Assembly (NCBI GenBank): GCA_029255685.2
Contig: CM055318.2
Span: 6,701,001 to 6,765,000 of the forward strand
Direction of reading: 5' to 3'
Length of the DNA: 64,000 nt
Source: Silene conica
Taxonomy: Eukaryota; Streptophyta; Magnoliopsida; Caryophyllales; Caryophyllaceae
Shown here in pieces: positions 24,760 through 36,905 of this stretch (positions are counted from its first letter, which is position 1; each line of letters begins with the position of its first letter). Both the position numbers and the translations under genes were made by a program. Below the pieces are notes generated by a model. It did no database searches and was not told the origin of the DNA. It was given only the letters and a program-made list of their open reading frames with translations.

Positions 24760-27700
24760 ATGGTGAGACCCAGGGCTGCTGATAACATTGTGTTGCAAGC
24801 AATTCAGCATTTGCTTGAGACTCAGAGACAGCAAGCGGGGAATGTCCCACCTCCTCCACCGCCGGGTGGCGAGACTAATCGTCCGGGTAGCTTTTCCTGG
24901 ATTACCTCTCAGATGTCCCGAAGCCATGTTAGGACCTATGGAGGTGAGGCTGACCCAGTAGCCCTCACAGAGTGGTTTAGAGAGATGGAAAAGAGCTTCA
25001 CCTTATACTCAGTCGTTAGGGAGGATAGAGTGCGTTTAGCCGCTCACTTCCTGACATTGGAGGCTGACCGTTGGTGGGCATTGACTGGACCTACCGCTGT
25101 TCTTGACCCGATGTTCGATTGGGAGGCTTTCAAAGACAGGCTCGAGGCGAGGTTCTACCCCAAGGAGTTGAGATCGCAGAGGTTGAAAGAATTTATGGAT
25201 TTGAAGCAAGGGAAGATGACCGTTCAAGAATTCACTGACAAGTTCAACCAGTTAGCTCACTTTGCATCGAGATTTGTTCGTGATGAGGCGGAGAGGGTGT
25301 ATTTCTACCGAGGGAAGCTAGGGCCGAGGATTGAGAGTATGGTTCGTCGTGACTCTACTTCTTTTGTGGAGGTTTATGACGATGCTATTTGGGCCGAGAG
25401 TTCTATTCGCGCCATTGATGCTGAGACTCGTGCCGCTGCTTCTAGTGTGACTTCTCATCAGAGATCCGTATACCAGGGGAAGAGACCATTTGTTCCTTCT
25501 ACTTCTTCGCCTTCTTCCCAGAAGAAGCGTTTTGAGAGGTTCTCTGCTCCGGTTGCTAAGACCTTTGTTCACACCGACACATCTCCTAGTGTTTGCCACC
25601 GTTGTGGTAAACCTTCTCATCCGGGTTTTGACTGTTTCAAGAATGCCTATAAGTGTTTCACTTGTAATGGATTTGGGCATCGATCGTATGAGTGTCCTGA
25701 GAGGAACACCGCACTTGGCAAGGCTGCCACTGCTGCTGCAGCGACTAAAGGAGGGAAGCCGAAAGGGAAGATCTTTGTGATGACTAGGGCTGAGGCAGAG
25801 GCTCATCCAGATATTGTTGCTGGTATCTTTTCTGTTCTTGGCGCTGAGTGCCTTATTTTATTCGATACTGGAGCTTCTTTATCATTTATATCGACTCAGT
25901 TCGCCGATCGTCTAGCTCTTGAGTCTTCATTAGTTGAGGAGACTTCTATTTCCTTACCTTCTGGAGACGTGTTTTCCTGCTCTTCGTCCCATAGGGATGT
26001 TCCTATTATTATTGGTCAAGCCACATTTCCTGCGAACTTACTGAGATTTCCTCTCGAGGAGTTTGACATTATCCTCGGTATGGATTGGTTATCGCGATAC
26101 CATGCTCGCTTCGAGTGTCGCGACCAGAAAATCTGCTTGAGGAGTTCTTCAGGAGTTCGTGTTTCCTATAGGGGAACTCGCCCTCAAAAGGGTGTTCGTG
26201 TTATCTCTTCGATGAAAGCTTCTCATCTTCTTAGGAAGGGTTGCCAAGCCTTCCTGTGTGTTGTTACAGCTGCTAAACCATCGCTACCGAAGCTTGAAGA
26301 TGTAGCCATTGTTCGTGAGTATCCAGATGTGTTCCCAGATGACTTGCCAGGGATACCGCCAGAGAGAGATGTGGAGTTTACTATTGAGCTTGTTCCAGGT
26401 ACCGGACCGATTTCTAAGGCTCCTTACCGAATGGCTCCGCCAGAGTTGAAAGAGTTGAAGCAGCAATTGGAAGAGATGATTGAGAAAGGTTTCATTAGAC
26501 CTAGTGCTTCTCCGTGGGGTGCTCCTGTGTTGTTCGTCAAGAAGAAAGATGGATCCATGAGATTGTGCATCGACTATAGAGAGCTGAACCGAGTGACCGT
26601 GAAGAATCGATATCCTTTGCCTAGGATAGATGATTTGTTTGATCAGTTGAGAGGTGCTTCGAGGTTTTCTAAGATTGATCTTCGATCAGGTTATCATCAG
26701 ATTCCAGTGAGAGAGACTGATATTGCGAAGACTGCATTTCGTACCAGATATGGGCATTTTGAGTTTGTAGTTATGCCATTTGGGTTGACTAATGCACCGG
26801 CGATTTTTATGGATCAGATGAACCGTACCTTCAGTGAGTATCTTGACACTTGTGTTGTGGTGTTCATCGATGACATCTTGATATATTCGAAGACCGATGA
26901 GGAACATGCTGAGCATCTTCGATTGATTCTAGGGATTCTGCGCAAACAGAAATGGTTCGCAAAGTTTTCGAAGTGTGAATTTTGGCTCTCGAAGGTTGCC
27001 TTTTTAGGACATGTGATATCCAGCGAGGGTGTGATGGTAGATCCCGCAAAGATAGAGGCTGTAGTTGATTGGGAGAGTCCCAAGGATGTTGGAGAGATCC
27101 GTAGCTTTTTGGGTTTGGCTGGTTATTATCGTAGATTCGTTGAGGATTTCTCGAGATTGGCTCGCCCGATGACTCAGTTGCTGAAGAAAGAAGCCAAATT
27201 TGTGTGGACCGACAAGTGTGAGAGTTCCTTCCAGGAGTTGAAGTCCAGATTGACTTCCGCCCCTGTGTTAGCTTTGCCAGAGATCGGAGTGGACTTTGAT
27301 GTGTATTGTGATGCTTCGATGTTAGGACTTGGATGCGTACTGATGCAGAGTGGTAAGGTGATAGCCTACTCCTCTAGACAGTTGAGAGTTCATGAGGTGA
27401 ATTATCCGACACATGATTTGGAGTTGGCTGCAGTTGTTCATGCTTTGAAGATGTGGCGTCATTACCTGATTGGATCCCATTGCCGTATCTTCACAGATCA
27501 TAAGAGTCTTAAGTATATTTTCACACAGAAAGACCTTAACATGAGACAGAGACGTTGGCTAGAGTTAGTGAAAGATTACGACATTGAGTTGTTATATCAT
27601 GAGGGAAAAGCCAATGTAGTGGCAGATGCGCTTAGTCGCAAGACTTCTCATTCGATGAGTGCCATGAGGGTATTGCCCGATGAGTTGTGCTCCGAGTTCC

Positions 27701-29196
27701 GGAAGCTGAGGTTAGAGATGGTGGGTAGTGGTTTTGATTGGTTAGCTGCTATGACTGCCGAGCCGTCTTTATATTGGGAGATTCGCCGGAGTTTGCCTTC
27801 AGATGCCGATTTCAAGAAGTTGGAGGCTAGGATTTCGAGTGGTGTTGCACCTGAGTTGGTGATTGATGCTGATGGTTTCCTTAGGTTCCGTGGTAGGATG
27901 TATGTTCCTAATGTGCCAGATTTAAGGAAGAAGGTTCTTGATGAGGCTCATTTGTCACCGTACTCCGTTCATCCAGGAGGAGAGAAGATGCACAAGGATT
28001 TGAGGCTTATGTTTTGGTGGCCTGGTATGAAGAAGGAGATCTTGGATTATGTTAGTAGGTGCTTGACTTGTCAACAAGTCAAGATAGAGCATAGGAGACC
28101 AGGTGGTTTGCTACAGCCGCTTCCCGTTCCTCAGTGGAAGTGGGAGTGCATATCTATGGATTTTGTTACTGCTTTGCCTAAGACTGTGGGAGGCAAAGAT
28201 GCGATTTGGGTTATTGTCGATCGTCTAACTAAGTGTGCCAGATTCGTGCCGATCAGAGAGACATGGGATATGGACCGTTTAGCCAGGGCTTATATTGCTG
28301 AGATAGTCCGATATCATGGTGTCCCGAGGGAGATCGTTTCAGATCGTGATCCGAGGTTTTGTTCCAGGTTCTGGAAGGCTTTGCAGGAGGCTATGGGTAG
28401 CCGTTTGTTGATGAGTACCGCATTTCATGCCGCGGCCGATGGTCAGTCCGAGAGGACTATACAGACATTAGAGGATTTGCTCCGTGCTTGTGCCCTTGAT
28501 TTTCAGAGTTCTTGGGAGCAGTGTTTGCCGTTGGTAGAGTTTTCTTACAACAACAGTTATCATGCTTCCATTGGTATGGCTCCGTACGAGGCTCTTTATG
28601 GTAGGAAGTGCCGTAGTCCGATTTGTTGGGACCAGGCTAGTGATGTTCGTGACCTTGGACCGGACCAGTTAGCTGTTACTATCGATCAGGTTCAGCTTAT
28701 CAGAGGTAGGATGAAGGCCGCTCAGGACCGGCAGAAATCCTATGCTGATGTTCGCCGTAGACCCTTAGAGTTTGAGGTGGGTGATCGAGTTTTCTTGAGA
28801 GTTTCTCCGATGAAAGGCGTCAAAAGGTTTGGAGTTAAGGGCAAGTTGAGCCCTAAGTATATTGGCCCTTTTGAGATCGTGAAGAGGATTGGTGCTGCTG
28901 CTTACCGTTTGGACTTGCCTCCTAGTTTGGGCAAGGTTCATAGCGTTTTCCATGTTTCCCAGCTCCGCAGATATATTAGTGACCCGAGTCATGTTTTGCC
29001 TAGAGAGATCGAGAACTTGGAGCCGAGTCTTGCTTTCGAGGAGCGTCCAGTGAAGATCCTAGACCGTCAGGATAGGAAGCTTAGGAGCAAGGTGGTGCCG
29101 CTAGTGAAGATCCTTTGGCGTTGCGGTGACGTTGAGGAGCAGACGTGGGAGACTGAGGCATCGATGCGTATCGCGCATCCTTCTCTTTTCGATTGA
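24760..29196 (+). CDS. Gypsy gag-pol polyprotein, single open frame of 1,478 codons
   Basis: The frame starts at the first ATG after a leader of about 166 nt. In order there are a gag domain (roughly residues 55-180), two CCHC zinc knuckles (about 280-315), an aspartic protease with FDTGAS near residue 368, reverse transcriptase (about 550-720), RNase H (about 840-960), an integrase zinc domain near 1065, the integrase core (about 1130-1235), and a C-terminal chromodomain-like segment (about 1430-1478). Length and order are usual for chromoviruses of the Tekay/Del group. The frame looks whole and, with the matching LTRs, indicates a very recent insertion. Whether it is transcribed cannot be told from sequence. 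Confidence 0.92.
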   Translation: MVRPRAADNIVLQAIQHLLETQRQQAGNVPPPPPPGGETNRPGSFSWITSQMSRSHVRTYGGEADPVALTEWFREMEKSFTLYSVVREDRVRLAAHFLTLEADRWWALTGPTAVLDPMFDWEAFKDRLEARFYPKELRSQRLKEFMDLKQGKMTVQEFTDKFNQLAHFASRFVRDEAERVYFYRGKLGPRIESMVRRDSTSFVEVYDDAIWAESSIRAIDAETRAAASSVTSHQRSVYQGKRPFVPSTSSPSSQKKRFERFSAPVAKTFVHTDTSPSVCHRCGKPSHPGFDCFKNAYKCFTCNGFGHRSYECPERNTALGKAATAAAATKGGKPKGKIFVMTRAEAEAHPDIVAGIFSVLGAECLILFDTGASLSFISTQFADRLALESSLVEETSISLPSGDVFSCSSSHRDVPIIIGQATFPANLLRFPLEEFDIILGMDWLSRYHARFECRDQKICLRSSSGVRVSYRGTRPQKGVRVISSMKASHLLRKGCQAFLCVVTAAKPSLPKLEDVAIVREYPDVFPDDLPGIPPERDVEFTIELVPGTGPISKAPYRMAPPELKELKQQLEEMIEKGFIRPSASPWGAPVLFVKKKDGSMRLCIDYRELNRVTVKNRYPLPRIDDLFDQLRGASRFSKIDLRSGYHQIPVRETDIAKTAFRTRYGHFEFVVMPFGLTNAPAIFMDQMNRTFSEYLDTCVVVFIDDILIYSKTDEEHAEHLRLILGILRKQKWFAKFSKCEFWLSKVAFLGHVISSEGVMVDPAKIEAVVDWESPKDVGEIRSFLGLAGYYRRFVEDFSRLARPMTQLLKKEAKFVWTDKCESSFQELKSRLTSAPVLALPEIGVDFDVYCDASMLGLGCVLMQSGKVIAYSSRQLRVHEVNYPTHDLELAAVVHALKMWRHYLIGSHCRIFTDHKSLKYIFTQKDLNMRQRRWLELVKDYDIELLYHEGKANVVADALSRKTSHSMSAMRVLPDELCSEFRKLRLEMVGSGFDWLAAMTAEPSLYWEIRRSLPSDADFKKLEARISSGVAPELVIDADGFLRFRGRMYVPNVPDLRKKVLDEAHLSPYSVHPGGEKMHKDLRLMFWWPGMKKEILDYVSRCLTCQQVKIEHRRPGGLLQPLPVPQWKWECISMDFVTALPKTVGGKDAIWVIVDRLTKCARFVPIRETWDMDRLARAYIAEIVRYHGVPREIVSDRDPRFCSRFWKALQEAMGSRLLMSTAFHAAADGQSERTIQTLEDLLRACALDFQSSWEQCLPLVEFSYNNSYHASIGMAPYEALYGRKCRSPICWDQASDVRDLGPDQLAVTIDQVQLIRGRMKAAQDRQKSYADVRRRPLEFEVGDRVFLRVSPMKGVKRFGVKGKLSPKYIGPFEIVKRIGAAAYRLDLPPSLGKVHSVFHVSQLRRYISDPSHVLPREIENLEPSLAFEERPVKILDRQDRKLRSKVVPLVKILWRCGDVEEQTWETEASMRIAHPSLFD

Positions 29197-29261
29197 GGTA
29201 TAGTATATAGATTTATATCCGTTCGAGTTTCGAGGACGAAACTTTTTGAAGTTGGGGTGAT

Positions 29262-32194
29262 TGTAACATCCCGTATTTTCGTAAAATCTAATTTAAGCAT
29301 TTTAAGTATTTTAAGTAATAAAAATAATAATTTAGTAATTTATTTTGAAAGACTCTAATTTAATAAATAAGATCCGTCTTAAGAACCTCCAGTTCTCAAG
29401 ACGAATACAACTTGGCATAGTTAAACATCCGACTCAAGTATTCATTTCCATATCCGTTTCAATATTTGAACCCGTTTCATCTATTCGGAAAGGACGACTC
29501 ACTTGTTCTTTTATAAACCCTTATGTCGACATAATTGCCTTCAACATTTCATTCTTCCTGCAAACTTAACATTTCTCAAAACCTCCATAAAACCCTTCCT
29601 TCTTTTGCAAAGATCTTCATCATCCGTTCATCGAATCGCAAAAGTAAGTACATTTTCGGAATCCTCGTTCGATTTCCAAGACATCCATCACTTTCGTTTT
29701 TCATTTTGTCAACTTCGAAAAATAGGCTGTTTTGCCTTTAACTCGTTTTTAGTGTCTTTAAATCGTTTTCTTTGTTGTAGGAGTTGGTCTTGACGATCCC
29801 GACGTGGACTCTTACGTGGTTGAGGAGGATCAATCGCCGGAATAAGCTTGAAGGTGACGATAATGAGAAACTCTGCCTTTATTGTGTATATTAGCATGCT
29901 TGGTGATTTTGATGTTGTTCTTCTGATTTTATTCAAGTTCTATGATTATTGGACTTAGTATCATGATTAGGATGTATAATATGTGAAGAAATTATGATCC
30001 AAGATGTGGTTATGTGTTCCTTATTGCATTTTCAGTTTTTCCTAAATTGCGACGGATACTTGTTATTTCCACTTGAGGATTGTTATGGGGATTGTATGCT
30101 GATAAGATAGTGATATTAGATGTGTATGATGTTGGGCAAATCATGCTTGTAGTAATTTCTGAAGTTTACATGTCGATTTATGAAGTTTTGTGAAGTTGGG
30201 AAATTGCGATTTTCAGCGACAGGCTCTCTGAGCCGGTCGACCGACCGGCCGCCGGTCGACCGGCTGAGAGCGTTTCTTGGGATTTTTGTGTTTTACGCGA
30301 GACTTGAGACCATAGGAAATAAGTCTCCCAGCCGGCAGACCGGCCGCCTGCCAGCCGGCTGGGAGTGCGTTGTGTTGTATTTTTGTAGTTTGGAAAACTT
30401 AAGGGTAGTCCCAGCCGGCAGACCGGCCGCCTGCCAGCCGGCTGGGAGTGCGTTTTTGTCGTTGCGTATTTTCAAGTTTTTAAGGAGGCTGAGTTCCCAG
30501 CCGGCCGACCGGCTGCCTGCCGACCAGCTGGGAGTTCGTGTATTGTTTCAGAAAAGAAAGAAGAGGCTGAGGTGGTCACCAGCCGGCCGACCGGCTGCCT
30601 GCCGACCGGCTGGGGACCCCTGTAAGCTATTTTGAGTTTTTCGTAATTTGATCGTAACTTTCAAACGGTTTATCAGTTTTACTTGAAACTTGTTTTGTGT
30701 ACCCGTGGCATGTATTTGAGGTCCCCGGTGTACGGGCAACGTTATATTGGGTTCGGGAATGAAGTGAGGATAGAGACCCCCCGGTCGGGTAACCGAAAGG
30801 GAAACCGGCTCTCCCTCGTCCTAGTTCCCGGAATCAATTGAATGTTGATTGGAGGATTAAGAAGTTAGAACTATAGGTTAGTTTCTATCTTTGGTTGTTC
30901 AGTGGTTACAATGGTTGTCGCGTGGTGGGATATGTGTTAAGTTCACCTCTGGACCCACTACGTGTTTATCTGTCGCGTGACGGGATATGTGTTAAGTTCA
31001 CCTCTGGACCCGTTACGTGTTTTGCTTGGGCGTGTCAGGATATGTGTTAAGCTCACCTCTGGACCTGACACGTGATCGGTTGTCGTACACGGGATATGTG
31101 TTAAGTTCACCTCTGGACCCGTTGTGCGATGACTGTGTATTGGGATATGTGTTAAGTTCACCTCTGGACCCAATACATGTTTGTAGCATTGGGATATGTG
31201 TTAAGTTCACCTCTGGACCCTTTGCTTTTGGATGACTAGGGATATGTGTTAAGTTCACCTCTGGACCCTTTTCATGATTGTAAGTTTAGGGATATGTGTT
31301 AAGTTCACCTCTGGACCCTTTACTTGATTAGATGTTGGGATATGTGTTAAGCTCACCTCTGGACCCGACATAGTGTAGTAATGGGATATGTGTTAAGTTC
31401 ACCTCTGGACCCGTTGCTAGTGTTATGAATGTGTATCTGCTTGCCTAGATGATGGTACAGTGTCAGATATGCATGATTAGTTATGGATGTTTATCTGCTT
31501 GCCTAGAGGATGGTACAGTGTCAGATATGCAGGTCGTGTTGTTGATGTTGCTTAGTTGTGGTTTAATCATCCAAGGCATTGGATGACTCTTGTTCGGTTT
31601 CATAAATAGTGGGATTGAAAGACCCCCCGACTGGGTAACCAGTAGGGAAACCGGCTCTCCTTCCTATTTGTTTATGAAGTTGGTTAAGAGCCGTGCATGG
31701 TAATCGCATGATGGTAAGAGATAAGATGATGAGATGTTTATGCTTCACATGTTGATATATGTTGGAGTGTTCTGTATTGTTTATATGTTACGTGTTGTCA
31801 CAAAAGGTGGCTAGGAGAACTCTAGTCACTCCCCACTGATTGTGGCGTACATGTTTTCATGTATGTAGGTACATGCAGGGTTGGAGATCAGGGTTACAGG
31901 AGAGCTAGCGAGTGATGATCCGTTCATCAGTTGACTTACCGTTTACGCTTAGCTAGACTCTTAGACTTTTGTTGTTTTTGTTTTGGTGCCGGTAGGGATG
32001 TGCCATCCCCGGCTGATGTATCTATTTATGTTTCAGTTTGATACTTAGTACTGTTACTTATCTATTTGGTTTCAGTTTCAGTTTACGTTTCTGTCTAAGA
32101 CTTCTCGCATGTTTTATCTTTAAAAGTTTTAATTCCGCTGCAAATTTTGGTACTTTTATGTGTTTATATTTCCGCTTTCGCGAGGGGTTTTACA
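29262..32194 (+). repeat. Gypsy element, 3' LTR
   Basis: A 2,933-bp copy of the 5' LTR with the same structured repeats: GC hairpins 30225-30615, GTAA hairpins 30773-30814 and 31620-31660, ten-unit array 30919-31421, and paired hairpins 31433-31531. It is followed by the target duplication gtgaa at 32195-32199. Confidence 0.92.
30919..31421. repeat. Array of ten stem-loop units with covarying arms (3' LTR)
   Basis: The same ten units as at 23318-23820, shifted by 7601 bp, in the same order and with the same arm sequences as far as I could read. Being an LTR copy it is not independent evidence for the covariation. It does show that the array is part of the element and would be present in both LTRs. 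Confidence 0.85.
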
Positions 32195-33126
32195 GTGAAT
32201 ATTGTCATAAGATAAATAAAAACATGAAAAATAGTACAACCTTGGGTCCTTGCTTGAATAGGCCTAAGAATAGGAATTAAAGTAAATTCCCTCCTATAAC
32301 TTGCACCCAAGACTTTGTTTGAGATGATTCCGCGTGTGCTAGAAAATACTCTCCAATTGCCTTGCAATATGGGGAGAGCTATTGAGGTTTTAGATGTGAG
32401 ATCTGAGTTTTGGGAGAATAATGTTCTCAAAACCCTAATTGTGAGAATTATGATTCAACCGTTACTGACATAAGGAGAAAAACTCTCCTTATGTAGCTAT
32501 ATGGGTTCGGCCGAATTGGGTTAGGGTAAGAGTGGGCTTTTTCCACTCTTACCTTATTCCTTTACGTGATTCGACCCGATTAGCTAAATATTATTCGCGG
32601 GTTTTATTTATAAATCGTATACATGTTATCAGATATTAATGCAGTCGATGTATTATTAATGGTCTGATAAAATTACGATATTGTATAATTACCCAAATTA
32701 ATATAACCGTTTATATTAATACGCGAATACAATATTTAATTAAATATAACCGTTTATATTTAATTTACGAATTAATCATGTAATCCGTGTTAGCTAAAAT
32801 TATTTAATCCGTATTAAATAATAATCTCAACATCTCATTGACTAATTTAATAGTCAATACCTCTGACTAACTGTTTAGTCGTATTCGGCATAAATGTGAC
32901 TGTATTTTCATACCTTCACATCTCTCAAACGTGTCCTATAGGTGTGACGTATAGGGACCAGTTGATCACCGCCATCCGTATGACAATAACGTCAAACTTA
33001 TCTAGCAAGCCAACCGTTATTGATAAACGTGGATCAACTGGTAATAATACAGAAGTATGCCCTTGTGATCCTTAAAGAGATTTAATAAGTCATTGTACTT
33101 AATTGTCAAGGACACCAGCCCCAACA

Positions 33127-34109
33127 GTATCATCATAATCATCAGAATTACCAAACAAAATTGCCTTCTCCTGATCGTCCTCAAGTTTCTTATCAAACTC
33201 ATTCCATTTGCCCTCTCATTCCTCTTTTTTATCCAAACTCCATTTCCTAGCCGATTGCCTTATGGTATTCAATTTTTGCATAAACATAAACTGAGGAGAT
33301 CCACTAATCTTCGCCAACCATCTATGTTTCATTAAGTCTATACACTCTTGATAGTCTAAGGCCCACGCCTCAAGCTTGTATGGTTTCTTCCCTTTATTTA
33401 CCGTTAAATGAAGACTGATTTCTATAGGCGCATGATCCGACAGCTGAATCGAATAATGTTGTAGACCCGTATCCGGAAACAAGCTAAACCAATCTTTCGA
33501 TCCCATTGCCTTATCTAAACGTTCGTAAACCCTAGCGGATCCTTTTCTATTGTTGCACCACGTAAAGATTGGTCCTTTAAAAGGTATATCAATTAATTCA
33601 TTACGGATTTTCCATTCTCAAAAAGGAATTGCTCCTTGGATTGGTCCATAATTTGTACTATGTTTTTCCCATGCAAATTCAATTTGATTGAAGTCTCCCA
33701 CAATTAAGAAGGGGTAATTTAAGAGTTGTAAATGTTGTTCAAGTTCTAGTAGTACTTGTTGTCGATTTGTTGTTTGTGGCTCACCATAGAAAAAAACGTA
33801 ATACCAAAAGCAACCCCGTACGTACTCCACTAATACCATAATATAATGCTTACATGCAAAATGGAGGGTCATTTTAACACCTCTCTTCCAACCCACCCAT
33901 AGCCCCCCCGAGGCACCACAAGCATCAACTCCCACGTTGTGCTCAAAACCAAAAGGCCTAAACAACTGGCTTACATGCTTACTACTACATTTAGTCTCTA
34001 ATAAAAAAACGAAATCAAAGTAATGCTTATTAAGAATCGCTCTTACTTTCGGAATTATAGGGGAGAGCGTGTTGTTGAGGCCCCTACAATTCCACATTAA
34101 ACCATTCAT
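33127..34109 (-). pseudogene. LINE ORF2, N-terminal part (AP endonuclease)
   Basis: ORF2 starts MNGLMWNCRGLNN, the usual beginning of the plant L1 apurinic endonuclease, which nicks the target DNA. Also visible are LLETKC (metal-binding glutamate region), VGDFNQIE, and SDHAPIEISL, the terminal catalytic D-H motif. The start ATG overlaps the ORF1 stop as ATGA (34106-34109). Two in-frame TGA codons interrupt the frame, one near 33615 (after GAIPF) and one near 33213 (after DKKEE, where a tryptophan codon is likely original). The rest of ORF2 is on the opposite strand at 44135-47326. Confidence 0.8.
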
Positions 34110-35443
34110 GGTGATGAAGGAGGTTGAATTGGCTCAACCTCCGCAAAGCCCTTCATTTCCTCCTCTTCAGACGAGTCAGAACATTCCTCCATGTCCGAGT
34201 CATTAATGGTCATAGCAAAACCCACTCCTTTACCTTTATTGTCTTCCTCCCGAGTCTCCTGCACATCTTCAGCCCCAACACTACTCTGTCCCATCTCAAA
34301 AACCTTCCTTTCCCCACCATCAGCCTCCACCCTTGCCTTCTTCGATATACGTTGGAGATAATTCTTTGCACTCTTGACCGAGACTAATTCCTCTTCTGGA
34401 ATCAGAACATAATCTGTTTGTGTTGCACACTTCCTTTTCCTAGCACTCTCAATTTCAGCTTTGAACTCTTTGCCCATTTCATCCTTATGATAAACCTCAA
34501 TCATGCCTAAGGTCCCATCAGAATTACTGGGAGGGTCTATAGCAGCCATCAAGGATGAAAAGGCACCCACATGTGGAATATCAAATAACTTGACCTGGGA
34601 ACTTTCCCCTTGTTCCTTCTTCCCTTGCTCCACCTCCTCTTCATTACTCATCTGCATTCCCTCTTCCCTCGCTGTCTCCTTGTCCCTCTCAATGGCTAGT
34701 TCAGTGGCCCTCCTGACTTCAGCAACAATCCTCTCCAACCTAGACAAACCCAAATCAATCTCAAGCCCCTTTCTCACTAATGAGTCAGGAGCTGTACTAA
34801 TGTCAACCCCTTCCTCCTGACTTCCCTCATCTGCATTCCCAATATTTTCTTCCAAAGCTGCAGCCTCATGCATTCCCAAATGCAGTTCAGTATTAATTCC
34901 ACTCATCACTTCTCCCTGCTCCTCCTCCGACACCAAGTCTATAGCTGAGCTATGGTGGAATTCTGATAAATCCTCTGGTGTACCCGCTGCTGGATCATAC
35001 ATGTCATATGGATAGCTGTCAGTACTTTGTGATGAATCATCCCCACTGGAAATGACAATAACATTATCCTCACTCCCATTTCTTCCTGCCAGCTGACCAA
35101 TACCTTCCCTTTCAACCTCCATGCCATAATAATCCTCTGGAAACTCGTCAAAGACTGGAATATCTCCCTGTGGTGGCTCAAAAGTCTGGTTAAGTCCCCT
35201 ATAGTCATCATCCATCAAAGCCCATTCCCTATCCCCTTCTATCCTAGTAAGAATCTCCTCTTGAATACGTTGCCCCCTATCCACCACCCCACTCAAACTA
35301 TTCTGGGCAGCATATATCAAATATGGGTCATTAGCTTGTAACTGTCTCAATTCCTCACCCTGATCCTCTAACCCTCCCCGATACCCTCCCATCTCCTCCT
35401 CGGCACTATGATACACTTCTTGTTCATCCTCCTCCCCCCCTCC
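34106..35443 (-). pseudogene. LINE ORF1, C-terminal acidic part
   Basis: A frame of about 445 codons continues the ORF1 started at 13252-14600. It is rich in Glu, Asp and Ser (for example GGGEEDEQEVYHSAEEEMGG) and has no further domain I recognise. It ends EPIQPPSSP followed by TGA that overlaps the ORF2 start. An open frame extends a few codons into the neighbouring copia LTR, but those belong to the copia. Low-complexity acidic C-terminal regions occur in some plant L1 ORF1 proteins; this one is long. Confidence 0.7.
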
Positions 35444-36434
35444 TGTTGGGGCTGGTGTCCTTGACAATTAAGTACAATGACTTATTAAATCTCTTTACGG
35501 ATCACAAGGGCATACTTCTGTATTATTACCAGTTGATCCAAGTTTATCAATAACGGCTGGCTTGCTAGATAAGTTTGACGTTATTGTCATACGGATGGCG
35601 GTGATCAACTGGTCCCTATACGTCACACCTATAGGACACGTTTGAGAGATGTGAAGGTATGAAAATACAGTCACATTTATGCCGAATATGAATAAACAGT
35701 TAGTCAGAGGTATTGGCTATTAAATTAGTCAATAAGATGTTGAGATTATTATTTAATACGGATTAAATAATTTTAGCTAATACGGATTACATGTTTAATT
35801 CGTAAAATTAAATATAAGCAGTTATATTTAATTAAATATTGTATTCGCGTATTAATATAAACAGTTATATTAATTTGGGTAATTATACAATATCGTAATT
35901 TTATCAGACCGTTATTAATACATCGACTGCATTAATATTTGATAACACGTATGCGATTTATAATAAAAATCCCGCAAATAATATTTAGCAAAACGGGTCG
36001 AATCACGCAAAGGAATAAGGTAAGAGTGGAGAAAGCCCACCCTTACCCAAGACCAATTCGGCCGCCCCTTATAGCTACATAAGGAGAGTCTTTCTCCTTA
36101 TGTCAGTTACAGGAATTACAAATCTCATAATTAGGGTTTTGAGAGCATTCTTCTCCCAAAACCTCAGATCTCACATCTAAAACCTCAATAGCTCTCCCTA
36201 TATTGCAAGGCAGTTGGAGAGGATTTCTAGCACACGCGGCATCGTCTCAATCTAAGTCTTGGGTGCAAGTTATAGGAGGAAATTTACTTGAATTCCTGTT
36301 CTTAGGCCTATTCAAGCAAGGACCCAAGGTTGATTTCTTTTTCATGCTTTTTATTAACTTATGACAATAATCACAATTGTATGTTTCATTATAATCCTGC
36401 AAGTTTAGGGCGAATACATGCTTTATTCCCCACA
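35444..36434 (+). repeat. Copia element 2, 5' LTR (call it X2)
   Basis: A 991-bp LTR, TGTTGGGGCTGG to TTCCCCACA. It shares diagnostic bases with the LTR at 14620-15610 (for example ataaagcatg and acatacaattgtgatt when reversed) and not with the 3' LTR of its own element. I counted about 13 differences from 14620-15610. Confidence 0.88.
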
Positions 36435-36528
36435 AGTGGTATCAGAGCCAGGCCATGAAAATTTTACTTTTGTGTTTTTCATAAGTTTTATTTAAAATTT
36501 TTTGAAAAATCTCGTTACTGTCGCTGTG

Positions 36529-36905
36529 TCGGTCGGTCGACCCGCTGTAGCGGTCGGTCGACCGCCCCTGTGTAAAGTTTCTGTTTTTCGACAGTTTCTT
36601 TTTGTGTAATCGATCTTGTTTTTCGATTCCTGTTTACATATTGTTAATGAATCGATATTCTTGACAATATGTGAACCCTTGTTGATGTTAATTTTGATTT
36701 ACTTGTTTTAATCAAAGTTTAAAAGGTAAAAACTTGTTTTGATTTCGAAAAGTGCAGCGTTTTGCGTTTTCTGATACTCGTTTCTACTGTCTGGTGGTCG
36801 GTCGACCTGATTGATAGGTCGGTCGACCGCCTATGCTGTTGCAGATTTTTTCCGTTTCTCGTCTGGAGGTGGGTCGACCACGTGTTTAGGTCGGTCGACC
36901 TCCCC
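36529..36905. repeat. Copia element 2 leader, paired GTCGAC palindromic motifs
   Basis: Three pairs of ggtcggtcgacc or close variants lie at about 36529-36567, 36796-36830 and 36868-36903. In the last pair the outer bases ggaggt and acctcc are also complementary. The layout matches copia 1 (21268-21502), but the bases between and beside the motifs differ. Confidence 0.6.

Larger units (their letters stand above)
21661..32194 (+). mobile_element. Ty3/gypsy chromovirus-like element (Tekay/Del type), looks whole
   Basis: A 10,534-bp element with 5-bp target duplication gtgaa on both sides. Two LTRs of 2,933 bp start TGTAACATCCCG and end GGGGTTTTACA. A primer site for initiator tRNA-Met (tggtatcagagc, 24596-24607) lies just after the 5' LTR, and one long gag-pol frame follows at 24760-29196. 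A purine-rich stretch (aagttggggtgatt) immediately precedes the 3' LTR. I saw no differences between the LTRs in the stretches compared, so insertion is very recent. It lies inside a copia LTR and so postdates it. The chromodomain-like end of the polyprotein and the long LTRs fit the Tekay/Del clade. Confidence 0.92.
14620..33126 (-). mobile_element. Ty1/copia element 1, broken, containing a gypsy insertion
   Basis: About 7.97 kb once the 10.5-kb gypsy insertion is discounted. It lies on the minus strand: the 3' LTR is at 14620-15610, a purine-rich tract (reverse of atctcccacttgt) adjoins it, the coding region is 16280-19918, a leader of about 1.7 kb follows, the tRNA-Met-type primer site (reverse of tggtatcagagc) lies at about 21582-21593, and the 5' LTR is split at 21660. 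The coding region is not intact and carries several breaks. The flanking pentamers differ (ggagg left, gtatc right) but match those of copia 2 in reverse complement. It therefore appears to be a recombinant of two original insertions. Clade not assigned. Confidence 0.85.
21596..33126 (-). repeat. Copia element 1, 5' LTR (call it Y1), split by the gypsy element
   Basis: The two parts are 21596-21660 and 32200-33126, about 992 bp together. They read tgtggggaataatgcatg to cagttgtgaa, then continue tattgtcataagat to ccagccccaaca. The gypsy insertion duplicated gtgaa (21656-21660 and 32195-32199). By reading, Y1 differs at only about two positions from the LTR at 43143-44134 (copia element 2). Confidence 0.85.
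33127..35443 (-). mobile_element. L1-type LINE, part B (inverted middle piece)
   Basis: A 2.3-kb LINE piece lies between the two copias and is inverted relative to parts A and C. Its ends, gtatc (33127-33131) and cctcc (35439-35443), are the reverse complements of the pentamers next to part C (gatac, 44135-44139) and part A (ggagg, 14615-14619). When it is turned round and placed between A and C with one copy of each pentamer, the reading passes from the endonuclease linker directly into the reverse-transcriptase region (GNSDDYDD joined to THRQLDEF). Confidence 0.85.

Noticed and set aside
34124-34820. Plus-strand frames opposite LINE ORF1
   Set aside because: Shadows of the acidic, Glu-rich ORF1 on the minus strand.
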